From Onchocerca lupi (Eukaryota; Nematoda; Chromadorea; Rhabditida; Onchocercidae): 64,000 bases of DNA. Numbering within the stretch: the stretch's first letter is position 1; each line of letters opens with the position of its first letter. Shown piece after piece: positions 1 through 13,096 of this stretch. A model generated the notes under the pieces. It had not been told where the DNA came from, made no database searches, and was given only the letters and a program-made list of their open reading frames with translations. The DNA is taken from positions 1 through 64,000 of the forward strand of contig JAOVVO010000062.1 in assembly GCA_028564675.1 (NCBI GenBank), in the 5' to 3' direction. The translations under genes were made by a program, and so were the position numbers.

Positions 1-2274
1 TATATATATATTTCTATTCGAAATGAAAGACCGGTACATTTCTAAAAGCAAAATATAGTCATTTCTAATTGCATTCAAAATTTCCAATGTTCAATAACAA
101 TTTATTGAATTCCCTTTAGGGTATCAACCAAACAAGAATACATTTTGAACTTATGTTGCACTTTTTTTTTTTTTTTTTGCAATTTCTAAAACGCAACGAA
201 CAGACTTGATCGCGAAAAAAAAACACAATTTTTGTATGGTTTCATGAACAAAAAAAAGTAAACTTAAAAAGATGACGATTACTTGTTAGTGTGTATTGAT
301 AAAAATAAGGAAAAAACATTTGACTAAATTTTCTATTAAATTTAATTTGATAAAAATCGATCACATATATTTCATTAAATATACCGGTATTTTATCTCTT
401 TCATTTCTTTCCTACTATTGTAGAAAACTTTTATCCTATTTAAAATCAATCATTAGTATCTAACCCACAGACATAAAAACAACAAAACATATACTCAAAT
501 AATTTTTTATTTGCTTTTAAATGCATTACAATCGTACTTTTACATAAAAATCAAAATTGAGTTTTATATAAAAATTAAAAGTTATATTCCTTACAATCAC
601 ATGTTCATAAATTTATAAAAAAAAAAAAAAAAAAAAGAAAAAAAGAAAAAACGATATCTCAAATTAAACTCATAAAATTAATCTTTTCCTTTTTCAATAA
701 AATAACATATTAATAATTGGATCCTAAATTTCCTTTATTACAATTTAAGAATTTACCCAAAAAAAGAAATGAAACGTCATCCTATTGCAAAACAATAAAT
801 CATAAAATATGGCTTAAAAATAATATCTCGATTGAAAAAGTACAAAAATGACCAACAAATACAACTCTGAAATCATTACATGCACGCATATAAAATCCAT
901 AATTTTCAAAACTCAATTCTTTAAATTTAAAAAACTGGAGGAAAAAAGTTCCACTTTTCTTCTTAATTTTCAAATTCCTTTAAATTATTGCCTAACATTG
1001 CCGGAAGTAGGAATCAGTTCCTCGGTATGTAAAATGTTCACTACACCTCCAGCATAAAAAAAAAAAAAATAAAAACATGCAAAACTGCAACTGACAGTAC
1101 GCTGCTAGAGACTTTGGAACAAAAAATTATTCTTTCAGCACATATTGGCCCGGATTTTGAGATCAATTTCATATTATTATCTTCTTTACTAAAATGAAAT
1201 TATCGAGATTTTCTGAAATTTCGAGTGGAAATGCTGGATATCCAATTCTTTAAGTAATATTAACTTTAGAGCCTTTCCATTATCTAATTTAATCACAATT
1301 TAATATCGCAATATGTTTTAAAGTTATAGTCAAAATATTAGCGTTATTTAAAACATTTTCATGAATTGGTGCTGAAAATCTGAAAGGGTGATTTGCTTTC
1401 ACACATCTCGCCCAAATATACTGTTGCTGATTTTAAAACGCATTTAAAAAAAAAAAAAGAAAAATAACACCTGTATTTAAAAAGATGGTAAAAAGCATCA
1501 TATTATGTAAGACTAAAAAAATTTCTAAACATATTTGTCCGATACAATCTGTAAAAAAAGAATATGGTCAACAATGATAATTGCAAGACAAACGCAAATC
1601 ACTTACATGCTAAATTATATTCCTATCAAAACATTAAGAAAAAATGGGTAGAATAACAAAAAAAGTACTTTTGCTTAAGAATTTAAAGGAACTGGATTTG
1701 CATAAGATTTAAAATGAGCGAATACTAAGGCAGCAAACAGTCAATGACAACCAAACAAAGAGGAAGGTGTAAAAAGATATGATTAACCCACTAGATAATC
1801 TTATTTAAATTTTATGCTCTTATTAATGAGATGGAATATACTTAAGAACCGACTAAGCAACATTTTCGGAGTCCTTTATTTCAATATTGAAGAATGTATT
1901 TTATACATCTCAAAGTACCCAAAAACAATATAAGATATATAATCAAGCAAAAAATGAATATGAAAGTTATCACAGTCAATGTTTTCCTGATACAATTTTA
2001 CAAATCAAATAAGACTGAAAACAATTGAGAAAATATTTGAAGGCAAACTTCATGTTAATTTTTTCAGATATGGATAATCGCTGCACCGATAAAGTATAAC
2101 TGCTAAATGCGCGGAGTTCGAGAATTTCTTTACATGCCTCATAAAAAATGTTAAAATATCAGGAATTTACCTGACAGAAAAGATATTTCTTATTTAAGGA
2201 TTCAGAAATCGAATTCCGAAATCTCATCCTTCGTTTTTATCTTATTTAAGAGTCAAAATAAGAAAAGAGGAAAA
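1..2274. other. Intergenic DNA, no gene recognised
   Basis: AT-rich sequence beginning with a short TA microsatellite and containing many poly-A/T runs. The only longer open frame (848-1057, +) is of low complexity, resembles no family I know and has no convincing splice context. The last few hundred bases are probably the 3' flank of the IMPACT-like gene, which is transcribed towards this stretch. Confidence 0.5.
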
Positions 2275-3958
2275 TTAAGAAGAGGTACGACCCGAAAAAC
2301 CATTGTCTACCAAGATTTGACGCGCCAAGTTACAAATATGTCGAAATCGATCCGGTCCAAGATGTATACCACCGTACCAGCGAGTAATGACCACAAGTAC
2401 ATTTTTTGCTTTCATCAATTCTAATAAATTCAATAATTTCGCACCTGCACCAATCTCACCATCATCCTAAAAACATATCAAGTTCCTAGGATGATGCAGA
2501 TATTTTGCGGAGAGAAACAGAAGGTTTTTTTTTTAAATAGCGGAACTGTGCCCAAATTTGTTGAATCCACAGTACTAACTGCATAGAACCATAGTGATGT
2601 ATTAAGTTTTCAGAACGATTTATTCCAGCCACCGACTACTCTATTTATAGCGATGAATACCAAAAAAAAAAAAAAAAACTCAAAATGGCCGGTAGTTGAA
2701 AAACTTATCCAAATGCGAAAAAGGGACTAAACGAAAAAGCTTACTTCACAATCATGTTGTTTTATCAAGCGCCCATTAACATTTTCTTCAGTTAACCATG
2801 CATACATATTGTGCGTTGCTCTTGCAATTTTGTTGTTTTCTTTAAGTTTATTCAGCACAAGAGTTACCTATAGAATGAAAAATTTTACGGGAAAAAGTTG
2901 AAAAGCACTTCAAAATGTCAAGCAACGCGTGTCATGTATTCTGACAGTTGAAATTTGCACATTCCGTAAGTCATTTTTATCTATAAAATAAATTAGATCA
3001 ATTACAATCAATCAGGTGTTCTGAAAGAAATTACGAGTATCTATTCATTATAATGCATAAATAATCCTAAGAACGGGAAACATAAAATTTACTTCATTCT
3101 TGGAGAATACTTGTGCAACATGCGCTTGAAATGTGCTTTTTCGATCTACCAATGAATTGCCACTGACTATAGTTGGAACAGATGGTTGCGATGACGATGA
3201 TGAAACAACCATACTAATGGATGGAGACTCATCTTCAACGATTGATTCTTCCTTGAAACTACTATTAAAATCAGCCAAGTAGTTGCTCAGATATGTAATC
3301 CATTCGTACAAAACCGGTTGGCCAACATTTTCTGCATAAATTTCATTCATTGAATTTTTGATCTCTTCCTTCTGGGTTTCTGTTAACGATGGACCACTAA
3401 GCTCGAAATACGGTGGTGAACTGAAGTTCAAAATTCATTTGTGGTCCAAGTTTGTAAGTCAATAATCATGTCATGAAAAATCGCTCATTCAAAAAAGTTA
3501 AAAATTTTTGAGCTTACCTTAATTTTTAATATGCAAAAAGCTCCAGTGAATTTATGAGCAGAGATAGGATGAGGTGTGAAAAAGAAAAAGGAGAAGGACT
3601 AGAAGATTACTTCAGGCATGTCTTTGAAGTGCGAGAGTCATCTAACTGTAGCAGCCAACCCAATATACAAGTCTAATTAAACAGTTGGGTAATCTAAAAT
3701 TCGCCATTTCTTCGAGCGACTACATAGTTTATCCTCAACTGCACTTGTATACAACTTAATTAGCATTAAAAGATACTTGTACATGAAACTCGATAAATTT
3801 TACCTTGTTGGATAATGTTTCGGAAGATAAATGGTTAACTGTACATCGTTAAACCGTACGCTGAGTTGTGAAGACGATTCAAGATGGATTAAATCACCGT
3901 ATATCGATTCGATAGATTGAATTTCTTCAACTTGTGCTTTTCTATCACCTTCACCCAT
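2275..3958 (-). CDS. impt-1: IMPACT homologue (RWD domain + UPF0029/YigZ-type domain)
   Basis: Four exons on the minus strand: 3958-3804, 3420-3093, 2867-2745 and 2466-2275. They join in phase to 265 codons plus stop, close to the nematode IMPACT length. The N-terminal third is an RWD domain, with the YP..PP.(Y)ELSGPSL signature across the first junction. A Ser-rich linker follows. The C-terminal domain shows DRKSTFQAH (residues 144-152), ATHNMYAW, CEDDGE (201-206) and TRWYGG..LGPDRF (230-243), all hallmarks of the IMPACT/YigZ family. In animals and yeast (Yih1), IMPACT competes through its RWD domain for the GCN2 activator GCN1, restraining eIF2alpha phosphorylation in amino-acid starvation. 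That role is inferred here from homology. Cytosolic, with no signal peptide or membrane segment. Splice sites are GT-AG. The start is the first Met of the RWD exon; I see no acceptor immediately upstream. Confidence 0.9.
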
Positions 3959-6411
3959 TCACAACGTCTTGCCGTTTACACGGTGACTGTTTATTATATC
4001 ATTGTTATGCCAACAATTGGTAATGCTACCACTTTTTTTTTTTTTTTAAGCTAAAATTCAGAATTTAAAAAACTAAATAAAATTTTTAGAAAAATGGAAA
4101 AGAAAGTACGAGAATGAATTCATCAGGAATGTGCAACATTGACCAAATATATGCTCAATAAATGGAGAAAGAATAAGGATATGTGATGATCAAATATATG
4201 ACGTGAGATACTGGCCAAATATATGTTTAATACACGTGATTAGATACGTAATACACGTACTGGTCAAATATACACGATGCGTTGAACATATATCAAAGAT
4301 TGAAATACTTACCATAATTAAATAAATACATCTAAAGTCATATAGTACACAATAAGAATACTCTAAAATCAAAAATTCTCCGGAAAAAAAAAAAAACAAT
4401 CCACCCGGAGGCAAGACGAACTTCGTGTAAATTGTTCTTTTCGGTGTCGAATTTTAGAAATTTTAGATGGCACGTTATGCAACGATCTTAATCTCAAGTT
4501 TCTTTTTTGACATTTTCAAAATGCTAATTCTTAAATTCAAAACAAAATCGTAATGTGAAATTATAGTTATTCTTGTAATTAGCTATGTAATTGGGATGTT
4601 ATCAATGAATAGAAATAGGAGGTCAGTTGATAAAATGAAGGAGTGATAAAGAATGATAAGATTTATTGAAAAGTACATAATACTAGCTGAACCGGCCACA
4701 AAATCCCAAATCTCCGGAAATTCTTAAATACACGCCAATTCGAATGCAGTATTGTGTCAAAATTTCATATCAATCGGTGAAGAATTTGAAATGTTGTGTG
4801 GAGAGTGTACAAAGAATATTTACATTTTTATTTATGCAGATAAGTGTTAGCAATGAATAAAAATAAAAAATGATAATAAAATGAAAAGATGGTCGAGAAT
4901 TGATAAGATTTACTAAAGAATGTATGTATAAGATGTTAGAAGAATAAAAGAGATATAATGAGATTCTAGACGGATACCAAACACGTGATTGAAAAGGAAA
5001 AAAAATGATAACTTGATAAGAATTGAGAATAAATAAAATTGGGGCAAATTTACGAATACTTTTATTTGTTATTTTTAAAGCAATTGTTGAAATATCAATG
5101 AACCATATTGGAAATTGTTGTAAAGTGTGTATAATTTGGATAAATATCGATGTAATATCAAATATTCGATTTGCCATTTTCGGCTTAATTTCATTCATTT
5201 CTGAAGCAAATTTAAATAATCAATGTTTTCACTTATCATATGATATTAAATATATTTCTTGAAGTTGTCATTATTTTTACTCATAACAAGAATATGATTC
5301 TTGAAATGAATCTCTGGCATAATTTGATTAGAACCGAAAAATTGATATTTGAATATGAAAATTTGTATTATTTAAGTTTTTTGTAAATCGTGTACTTATG
5401 TATCCATTTTTTTTTAATTAATTTCGAATAAATAATAAAATTTCGAAAAAAATTTTATTATTAACAAGGAAATATTTCAAACTTCAACAATAACAGTTCT
5501 CTTTAGTTATTAATTTATTCTGAAAAAATTTCAATATTCAATAATAATTTTTATAATATCACAGAAATTAAAGGCTTAAATGATTTGGTAATAAAATTAT
5601 TCAATCAATTGATAAAATTTATTAATTTAACTAACATAAACAATTATTATTTCTTCATCAAACTTTCAGCATTATTGATAAAATGTATCAATGATATTAA
5701 AAAAAAAAAAAAAAAAAGAAATTAATAAAAACAAAAAAAAAAAACACAATAAAACAAGAAAAGAAAAAACGCAGGTAATAAAATTTTATTGTTGAATTTT
5801 CACAGTAAGATATCATACAATTTGTAAAAATTTTCATAATAACAAAACAACTAAAATATTTCATATCAATTAATTATTTCCTTTAATGAATCACATTAAC
5901 TAGATTATTGATATTTTCAGCAAAAATAAATATCATAAAACAATAGTTTTTCGAAATATATTAATTGAAATTTGAAGGTAAAATTCAAATTTTTGTAAAT
6001 TTTTTGATCAATTTTATCAGGTAAAATTTGTTTTTTATTAGTATCAAAAGGAATTATCACTTATAGAATTGCTTATAAGTACAAATAAATTGATAATAAA
6101 AATTGATAATGAAAAGTGATAATAACCTGAATTATTTGTCTAGAAAATTATCAAATATTCACCAGATAGCTAAAAATTATGTAATAATCTAAGTTGAATT
6201 TGGAATTCCTTAAAAATGTCATTCATGTTAAAGAAAAAAAAAAAAAAGAAAAAAATCAGAAAAAAACGGATATAACTTTTATTTTTTGGAAATCACAAAC
6301 AATGAATCCAATGATTGTTTCAAATATATTTTCAAATAAATTTTAAATTTTAAAATTTTTCGAATGAAACAATCTATTAGAATGTATTATCTTTTAGAAG
6401 ATTTGTAAACA
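3959..6411. other. Intergenic, AT-rich, with one small Helitron-like element
   Basis: Upstream region of the IMPACT-like gene and downstream region of the QSOX-like gene. Open frames near 4770-5260 exist on both strands over the same bases and are compositional artefacts. Apart from the short element at 4683-4840 I see only poly-A/T tracts and simple AT-rich sequence. Confidence 0.5.
4683..4840 (-). mobile_element. Short non-autonomous Helitron-like element
   Basis: Read on the minus strand, the element begins TCTGCATAAATAAAAATG and ends CTAG followed by T, with a GC-richer CCGGTT-containing tract just before the end. This is the Helitron pattern of a 5' TC and a 3' CTRR. Its interior (a block reading roughly 'gcattcgaattggcgtg', then poly-T-rich sequence) is shared in degraded form with the elements at 24.4 kb and 44.6-45.1 kb. 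Too short to code. Assignment rests on ends and shared interior, not on a database match. Confidence 0.5.
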
Positions 6412-6417
6412 TTTATT
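6412..6417 (-). terminator. Candidate poly(A) signal of the QSOX gene
   Basis: AATAAA on the minus strand, 88-93 bases downstream of the QSOX-like stop codon. It is the nearest canonical signal in the transcribed direction, but such hexamers are common in AT-rich DNA. Confidence 0.4.
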
Positions 6418-6504
6418 GGATTAAATTTAAAAAATAAAATTAAGTAAATTAAATTAATATTATGAATGAATTATTTGAAAAATAATTGTCACATTAAATT
6501 ATAA

Positions 6505-9500
6505 TTATTTCGAATTTGAAATAGGCTTAATAGCACTGTAATAAACAAGTAAGAACTCTTTCACTTGATCATTATTGAAATATCCATCATATTGACAGAC
6601 AGAACATAAAAATTCAGCCGGAAATTGTCGTTTCGGAAATTCCGGATCTTCCGTATCATCACCGCTCAAACGATCATTTACGATATTATGTGCTTGCCAT
6701 AAATACATAAATGTATCTTCCGGATGACGAACCTAAAAAACAAGGAAAAATGTTCAAATACTAAATTGAAAGTATTCCAATCTTTGACGGATAGATTAAT
6801 TAACTTTTTCAAAATTCATATTAAAATGAAACTTAATGCAAAATTTATTTTAAAACTATAAATTTGATTATAAAATTTTTAAGTTAGAATAAATGGAAAT
6901 GCTTTAGAAGAAAAAAAAAAAATGGGAATTTTTATTTATAAATGGAAATGTTTTTCATTAATCATTTATTATGATTAAAATCATTATCATTGATCATTTT
7001 CTGAACATGAAGTAGATATTATTTTTGAAAAAAAAAAATAATAAAAATGATAAAATTTTTTCGAATTTTATTTAAAAAAAAATTTAATCATCCTTTTCTA
7101 AGTTTTTTCACTTTGCTTCCCATATATAATAAGTGAAAAGACTTCAGTTTTTTTTTCTCTTTAAAAAATTTTTAAAACATAAATCCTGCGATACTTCAAT
7201 AGCAAATTATATGATTAATGCATGATATTTTGTAAATTTACGTAACTTTTTAATTTCTTACAAATTTTTACATTCAAAAAAAAATTGCACGCAGAATTTA
7301 ATATTATAAAAAAAAGAAAAAAAAATTGTAAAAGAAATTATTTCCATTATATTATCATAAATGCTTTTCATTTAATTAATTTTCAAATTATATTATTTCC
7401 AAGATTTTTTTTATTTATTTGGTTTGATTGTTTCAATAAAAAAGATCTTTTATTTCAAAAAGAAATTCTCATCAATCCAAAAAGTTTAATTCTATGGGCA
7501 TTTTAAAATCCTATCTTACTGTAGCATTACTGCAAGATAACATTTACTGTAACATGTAATTTTTATTGTAACATGGAATATTTTTTCGTTACTGTAAGTG
7601 ATAATATGTAAATAGAAATAACGAACTTGACTTTCTATGGGGAAAGTTTGAAGTGTCATTTGAAGAAAATTCTCACGACAATGTTGACAGCCGAAAAATT
7701 CGCCTACCCAATTTCGTATTGCTGTTAATGGTGCGATTGGATCAAACTTTGGATCTGAAAAATAATACTTCCGAATATATATTATTGATTAAATATTAAA
7801 TATTCGTGAATTATTAAATTGAAAAATATTTCGTAATAAAATTTTTCGCCATTAAAAATATTTCATAATAAAATTTTTCGCAAAAAAAGTAATGTATTTT
7901 TATAATGATTCTGATCAATGATCTTAAATATTCATTTATCACATACAATGATGCAGTTTTAATTTTTTTTTTACTTTATAAAAAAGCGGTTAATTAATAG
8001 AAGCAATTAATTAATAAAAGTCAATTAATTAAATAGTAATTTAACAGTTAATTAATATTAAGTTAATTAATACTGCTAACCATTAAAACCATTTTTATAA
8101 GCATGAACAGTAAGTGCATGAAATGTTGTCCATAAAGCACAAGTATATCCTCGAAATTGTGGTCTCGAACCAGCACAATGCTCCCAGTCAGCATTAATTG
8201 GAAATGGATAATTACTTTCTTCCTGAAGAAAGAAAAAATTGAAATATTTTTCTAATATTTGGAAATTTTATTTTATTTTATATTATAAATTAAAATTATT
8301 GGAAAAAAAAAGATAAAAGATAATGTTATATAAATTATGGTAAAGGTTTAAATATTTCTCAGATATTCATATAATATAATTTTTTATTTTCAATTTAAAA
8401 TATTTTCTTCATTTTGAAATTTATTTTTGAAATTCATAATATAAAATGAAACAACAAATGAAATAATTTATGTCTTTTTTTATCGCTTTTTTTAAATCTC
8501 TTTTTTTTAAATTGAATTTTTAAAATTTATAATATAAAATAAAAAATGAAAAAAAAAATGATTCATACTTCCAAATTTAAAAATTTTTCCTTATATTCTT
8601 CTATTGGAATGATATTTTGCAATCCTCGTTCATCTAAATAATCACGCATTTTGCTGAATAAATTAACTGCCCGTTCACTATTTGGCAATTTCTGTAATGT
8701 ATAAACAAATTAAATTATAAATTAAATATAATTAAATCAAATCAATAAGTTTAAATGAGAATATCGATTTCTTATTAAATTTATCACAAAAAATTAGTCT
8801 TATTCAATCCAAATTGTTAAAGCTCTTTATGGTTAAATAAATCAAACTAAAAATTTGAAAAGCTTAAATCGAAATTTGTATAATTCATTTTTTAAAATCA
8901 AATTTTATTTACTAAATTTTTCACTTGCTTTAAATTTCATAAAATGTCCAATGCTACCAATCATCATAAATTGAACCTAATTAATTATCCATTACTGCTA
9001 GCATATACAGAAATAATTTACCTTATTTTCATCAGTAATATTATAATAAATTGTTGTTGTTGGGAAATTCTGAAATAATGCTCATTTGGTAAAATTTTCG
9101 ATTTAATTCATTCATTTTCTTTTCAATCATTTTTCTTTTCTTCAAATCTACTAAAATTTTCTTTCTGAAAATGCAAAAATTAGAAAAAAAAAAGGAAAAA
9201 ATTAAAATACAAATGAAACTTGTGTTTTAATCAAAAAGAAAACACAAGCTATAAATATTTGAATATTTCAGAACTTAATAAAAGTTATGAATTATTTTCA
9301 ATAATACCATGTATACAGAAAGAAGATAATATTTTTTTTCTTTGCTGATTTACGATTTTCAATTACAATAATGCTAATTACGATAAGTACAGTAACCTTA
9401 GCTAGCATATTCAAGAAATCCCGAATAGCTGTTAGATTACTATCAGCAAGACTATCACTTCTTATCACTTCATCAAAAATAGCATATCGCATGGCTTTTA

Positions 9501-12500
9501 ACATATCACTTTCTGATACAAAAAATCTTTGTCGACATCTGTAACAAATTAGATTTATTTTTAAAAAGTTATGCAAATAATCCAGAATAATTTATTGATT
9601 TTTCCGACCAAGTATTTCTGGAAATTTTTTTTCTTTTTTTTTTTTGCATTTCAAAACTTACTTTACAACATCTCTTTCACAAAGCGATAAATTTTGAGTA
9701 GTATTTTCTTCAGTCTCATTTTCACTATCTTCATTTGCGAGAAATTGTTCCAATTCACCAAATAATATTCTTCCCAGTCTAAAAATTTCCATATTTTATT
9801 AAATTTCGAAAATCGCAATTTTTGTATTTCTTCAAATTTTAAAAATTGTCCTTTAAAAAAAAAACCAACATATAATATTAGGGGAAAAATCAGAGCTATT
9901 AGTTTCAAATTTCCAAAAAAAAAAATTATTCATTTTAAAAATATATCTTTTCCTTTTTTTTTTTTTTAAGCAAATATTTATTTCAAAATTACTCCATAGA
10001 AAATAAATATTTATTTTAAAAATAATTCTAAAGATAAAATAGTAATTTATGTTTCAAAAATGTATATGTTTATATTTTTTTGAAAAGTATTCTATGCTTT
10101 TTGCAATAAAATTGTAAGAAATTCTGGAATATTTCTGTAATATTTTAATAAAAACTTAAATTTAATAAACAAATTTCAATTAATGCTAATAAATCAGATG
10201 AAAAATTAGATTAAAAATGTAATTTTGGAAAAATTCAAAAAACGATTATTTAAAATTCTCACTCAGCAACATATAATGGTTTCAGATGTTGATATTTAAA
10301 AATTGCCATTGTTGGAAAATGTTTGATATTTAAAGCATCGATAAGTGAATGATTTTTCAGGCTTCGTCGTGCAATCAAACGATTATTATATTTGATCATA
10401 TCAAGCATTAACTGTAAAATATTTTTAAATTAATAAGAATCAATTCAATTCAAAGAAAACAATTGTTGCATTAATTAATTAATTAATTATTTAATTAATT
10501 AATTGAAAAAAGTAATTATGTAACTTTTTCTTTTTTTTTAGGAAAATGTATATTATTTAATAAGAAATTTTGGAAATAAAACCTTTTCAAAATAAATTTG
10601 AATAATTATGCAAGCAATTGAATAATTTGTGTATTATTAATATATATATATATATATATGATAAAGTTATGATAAAGTTCTATGATAAAGTTGTGCTAAA
10701 GTTTGTGATATGATAAAGTTAAAAAACATGTATTGTTAGTTCTTAAATGATAAAAGTTTAATTTTTCGTGCAACTATTCTTCCCGATATTTTCCAATATA
10801 ATTTTAATTAAATGAAAATTATTTAATATTAAATGATTAACAAATTAATAATTCCTATTTTTTTCAAACTGAATGAAAATAATTTATCTTTAATTATTCA
10901 GAAATGTAAGTGACTAAATTAAAATTTTCATTAAATTGAAATTTTTGTTTAAATATTTTCATTTGTTTCCGCAAAAAAAGTTTTAATATAAAATTTTATT
11001 CTTAAAATACTTTTATTTAATAATTTGCTTGAAAACCTGTTTTTTATGAGTTTTATAGGGCTTTTTAGTATTGAAATTGTTTTTTGTATTTTCCAAATAT
11101 TTTTTTTGATAAGATTATAATTTGAATTTTATTAGTATTGTAAATAAGAAATTAATTATTTTTTTTCAAATCTTAATTCGTACCTCAGCACCAACACTTG
11201 ATCCTATCTCTTCTTCAAAAATAATCACCAATAATGGTACAGATTGATTAACATATTGCCATAACTCATCGTATGTTCGAATGCTGAAAAAAAATTTTTT
11301 TTTTTCAAAACTTTTCCAAAATTTGCAAAAATTATGGCAAAAAAAATTTCTTTTAAGACTTTTTGAATAAAGATTATAAAAATAATATAAGTTTTCGTTT
11401 ACTTGTTTAAAAAATCAAAATTGGGCCAATTAGGTGGTCGATTTGTGTAAAAATCGTTTAGAATCATTTGAGTGATCAAATCGCGCAAATCAGAAACTGA
11501 TTGTGATGATTGTATCACTTTGCCATCTTGTGGACTGCTTGAATTATGCGGAAAATACTGCAATAACTTTTGCATAACTTTTCGCCTTTTTTGGAAATTA
11601 ATTTTATCACAAAATCTTTTTTTCTTTTCCTTTAAAAATTATTTTTATTAAAAAACTGCGAAACATGAAATGCAAAAATTAAACAGTTTCTTTCCAAATT
11701 TTTTTTCCTTCCGATTTTATCATTTGACGTAAATAAGTGATCATAATTTGTTCTATGATTTCCAGAAAGTAAAAAAAGAAAAATGACACGTAAAATGACA
11801 CGTAATATGAGGTAAAAACCTTGAGCTGCGGGAAATATAAGATACCATTTGTATGACAAATAATTTCATTAATTGGATCAGCACAATTTATAGCAGCAAT
11901 TCGAATTACTTTATTCCAACCTTGAATATCACGTGCTAACGATTTGTATATTTGCGAATACTTACGACAATGTCCGCACCAATCTGAGTAAAACTGAAAA
12001 AATTACTAATTTTGATTCGATTTTTTTTTTTTTCAAAAAATGAATTATTTGTAAAATTCAAGATTTAGCTATTTCTAACAGAAAAAAGAGTGATGGATAA
12101 TTAAAATTTAATTTATCTAAATTTTAACAAAATACAAAGTTTTTTTTCTGTTTTTTAATATTTATTATGTCAACTTTGTGATATTATTGACACTTGAATC
12201 AGTTATATCATTTGAAATGATATTTGAAATCATAGAGAAATTAATTAATCAAAATAATTGAATTAAAACTGAATAAAACACCCAACCGTTTTGCAATCAT
12301 TATTATTTTATTATTATCACAACTACTAAAAATAACAAAATAGTGAATTAATTCATCTATTTTGCAAATGATATGCAACAGCGCTCTATTTTAATGATTA
12401 ATTCCAGTATTTAAGTTCAAATTGACTTATATCACCAAAATCAATTTTTAGTTTGCAAATTAAATACTCTTTTATTTCATTTTTTAGCAGCAAAATCATT

Positions 12501-13096
12501 ATTTCAGCATTACTGAAGTATATATTAATTACTCTATCGCTCGTAAAATTCAACATGAATTATTTTATCAAGTTGTATAATTAAAAGTTTTCTTAGATTA
12601 AATTAGAAACTATAATGAAATTTTATTGATTTCAAAAGTTGAATAATCCAATTTCATTGGTAACTTAGTATTAAATACAACAAAAAAAAGAAAAAAAAAA
12701 ACTTTTTCCAAAAATTTGCGAAATATAATTTGAAATAAACTTTCATAAAATCAAATCGTGATTTCATCGTTCATATTGGCTGTTTGCATTCGTTCCAAAT
12801 CTTTTTTTTTTTTTTAATGATATAATTATATCGATTTAACAGTAATATATTATTTCTTTTTAATAAAATCAAAAACTTGCTTTGACAACAAAAGCTGTAC
12901 AATCATCAGATGATGAATGTTCGCAAAAGATCGTATCGTTGAAGGTCAAAACATCCAGTTGTATGACTGAATCATTTTTTGAATCATATAAGGTTGGATT
13001 AATTGCGATTGGCTGTCGACCCAAAAATGCGATTTCGCCAAATGCGAATCGTTCAATAATATTGATTAATAATAGATTGCTCAATAATCGAAACAT
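6505..13096 (-). CDS. qsox: Quiescin-type sulfhydryl oxidase (QSOX): thioredoxin + Erv/ALR domains
   Basis: Twelve exons: 13096-12881, 11993-11820, 11557-11403, 11283-11184, 10411-10263, 9778-9662, 9538-9397, 9069-9022, 8691-8569, 8222-8081, 7754-7627 and 6732-6505. They join in phase to 573 residues. QSOX is an FAD enzyme that makes disulfides in secreted or ER proteins and reduces O2 to H2O2. Visible parts are a hydrophobic N-terminal signal-like segment, a thioredoxin domain with WCGHC (77-81), a helical spacer, and an Erv domain with FRGY.CALW (431-439), redox CQHC (478-481), the FAD motif LWQAHN.VN.RL (509-520) and a C-terminal CSVC (541-544). All three expected CXXC pairs are present. 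No C-terminal membrane anchor follows, so a soluble lumenal or secreted form is likely. A 3' splice site lies one base before the ATG, suggesting spliced-leader addition. Intron 1 appears to use a GC donor. Confidence 0.9.
10638..10720. repeat. TA microsatellite and degenerate TGATAAAGTT repeats in a QSOX intron
   Basis: About nine TA dinucleotides followed by four to five imperfect copies of a 10-14 base unit containing TGATAAAGTT. It lies between QSOX exons 4 and 5. Confidence 0.7.

Noticed and set aside
848..1057. 69-codon plus-strand open frame
   Set aside because: Low-complexity, no splice context or family resemblance.
4770..5262. Overlapping open frames on both strands (142 and 79 codons)
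   Set aside because: Same AT-rich bases open in both directions. The composition explains them, and part overlaps the Helitron-like element.
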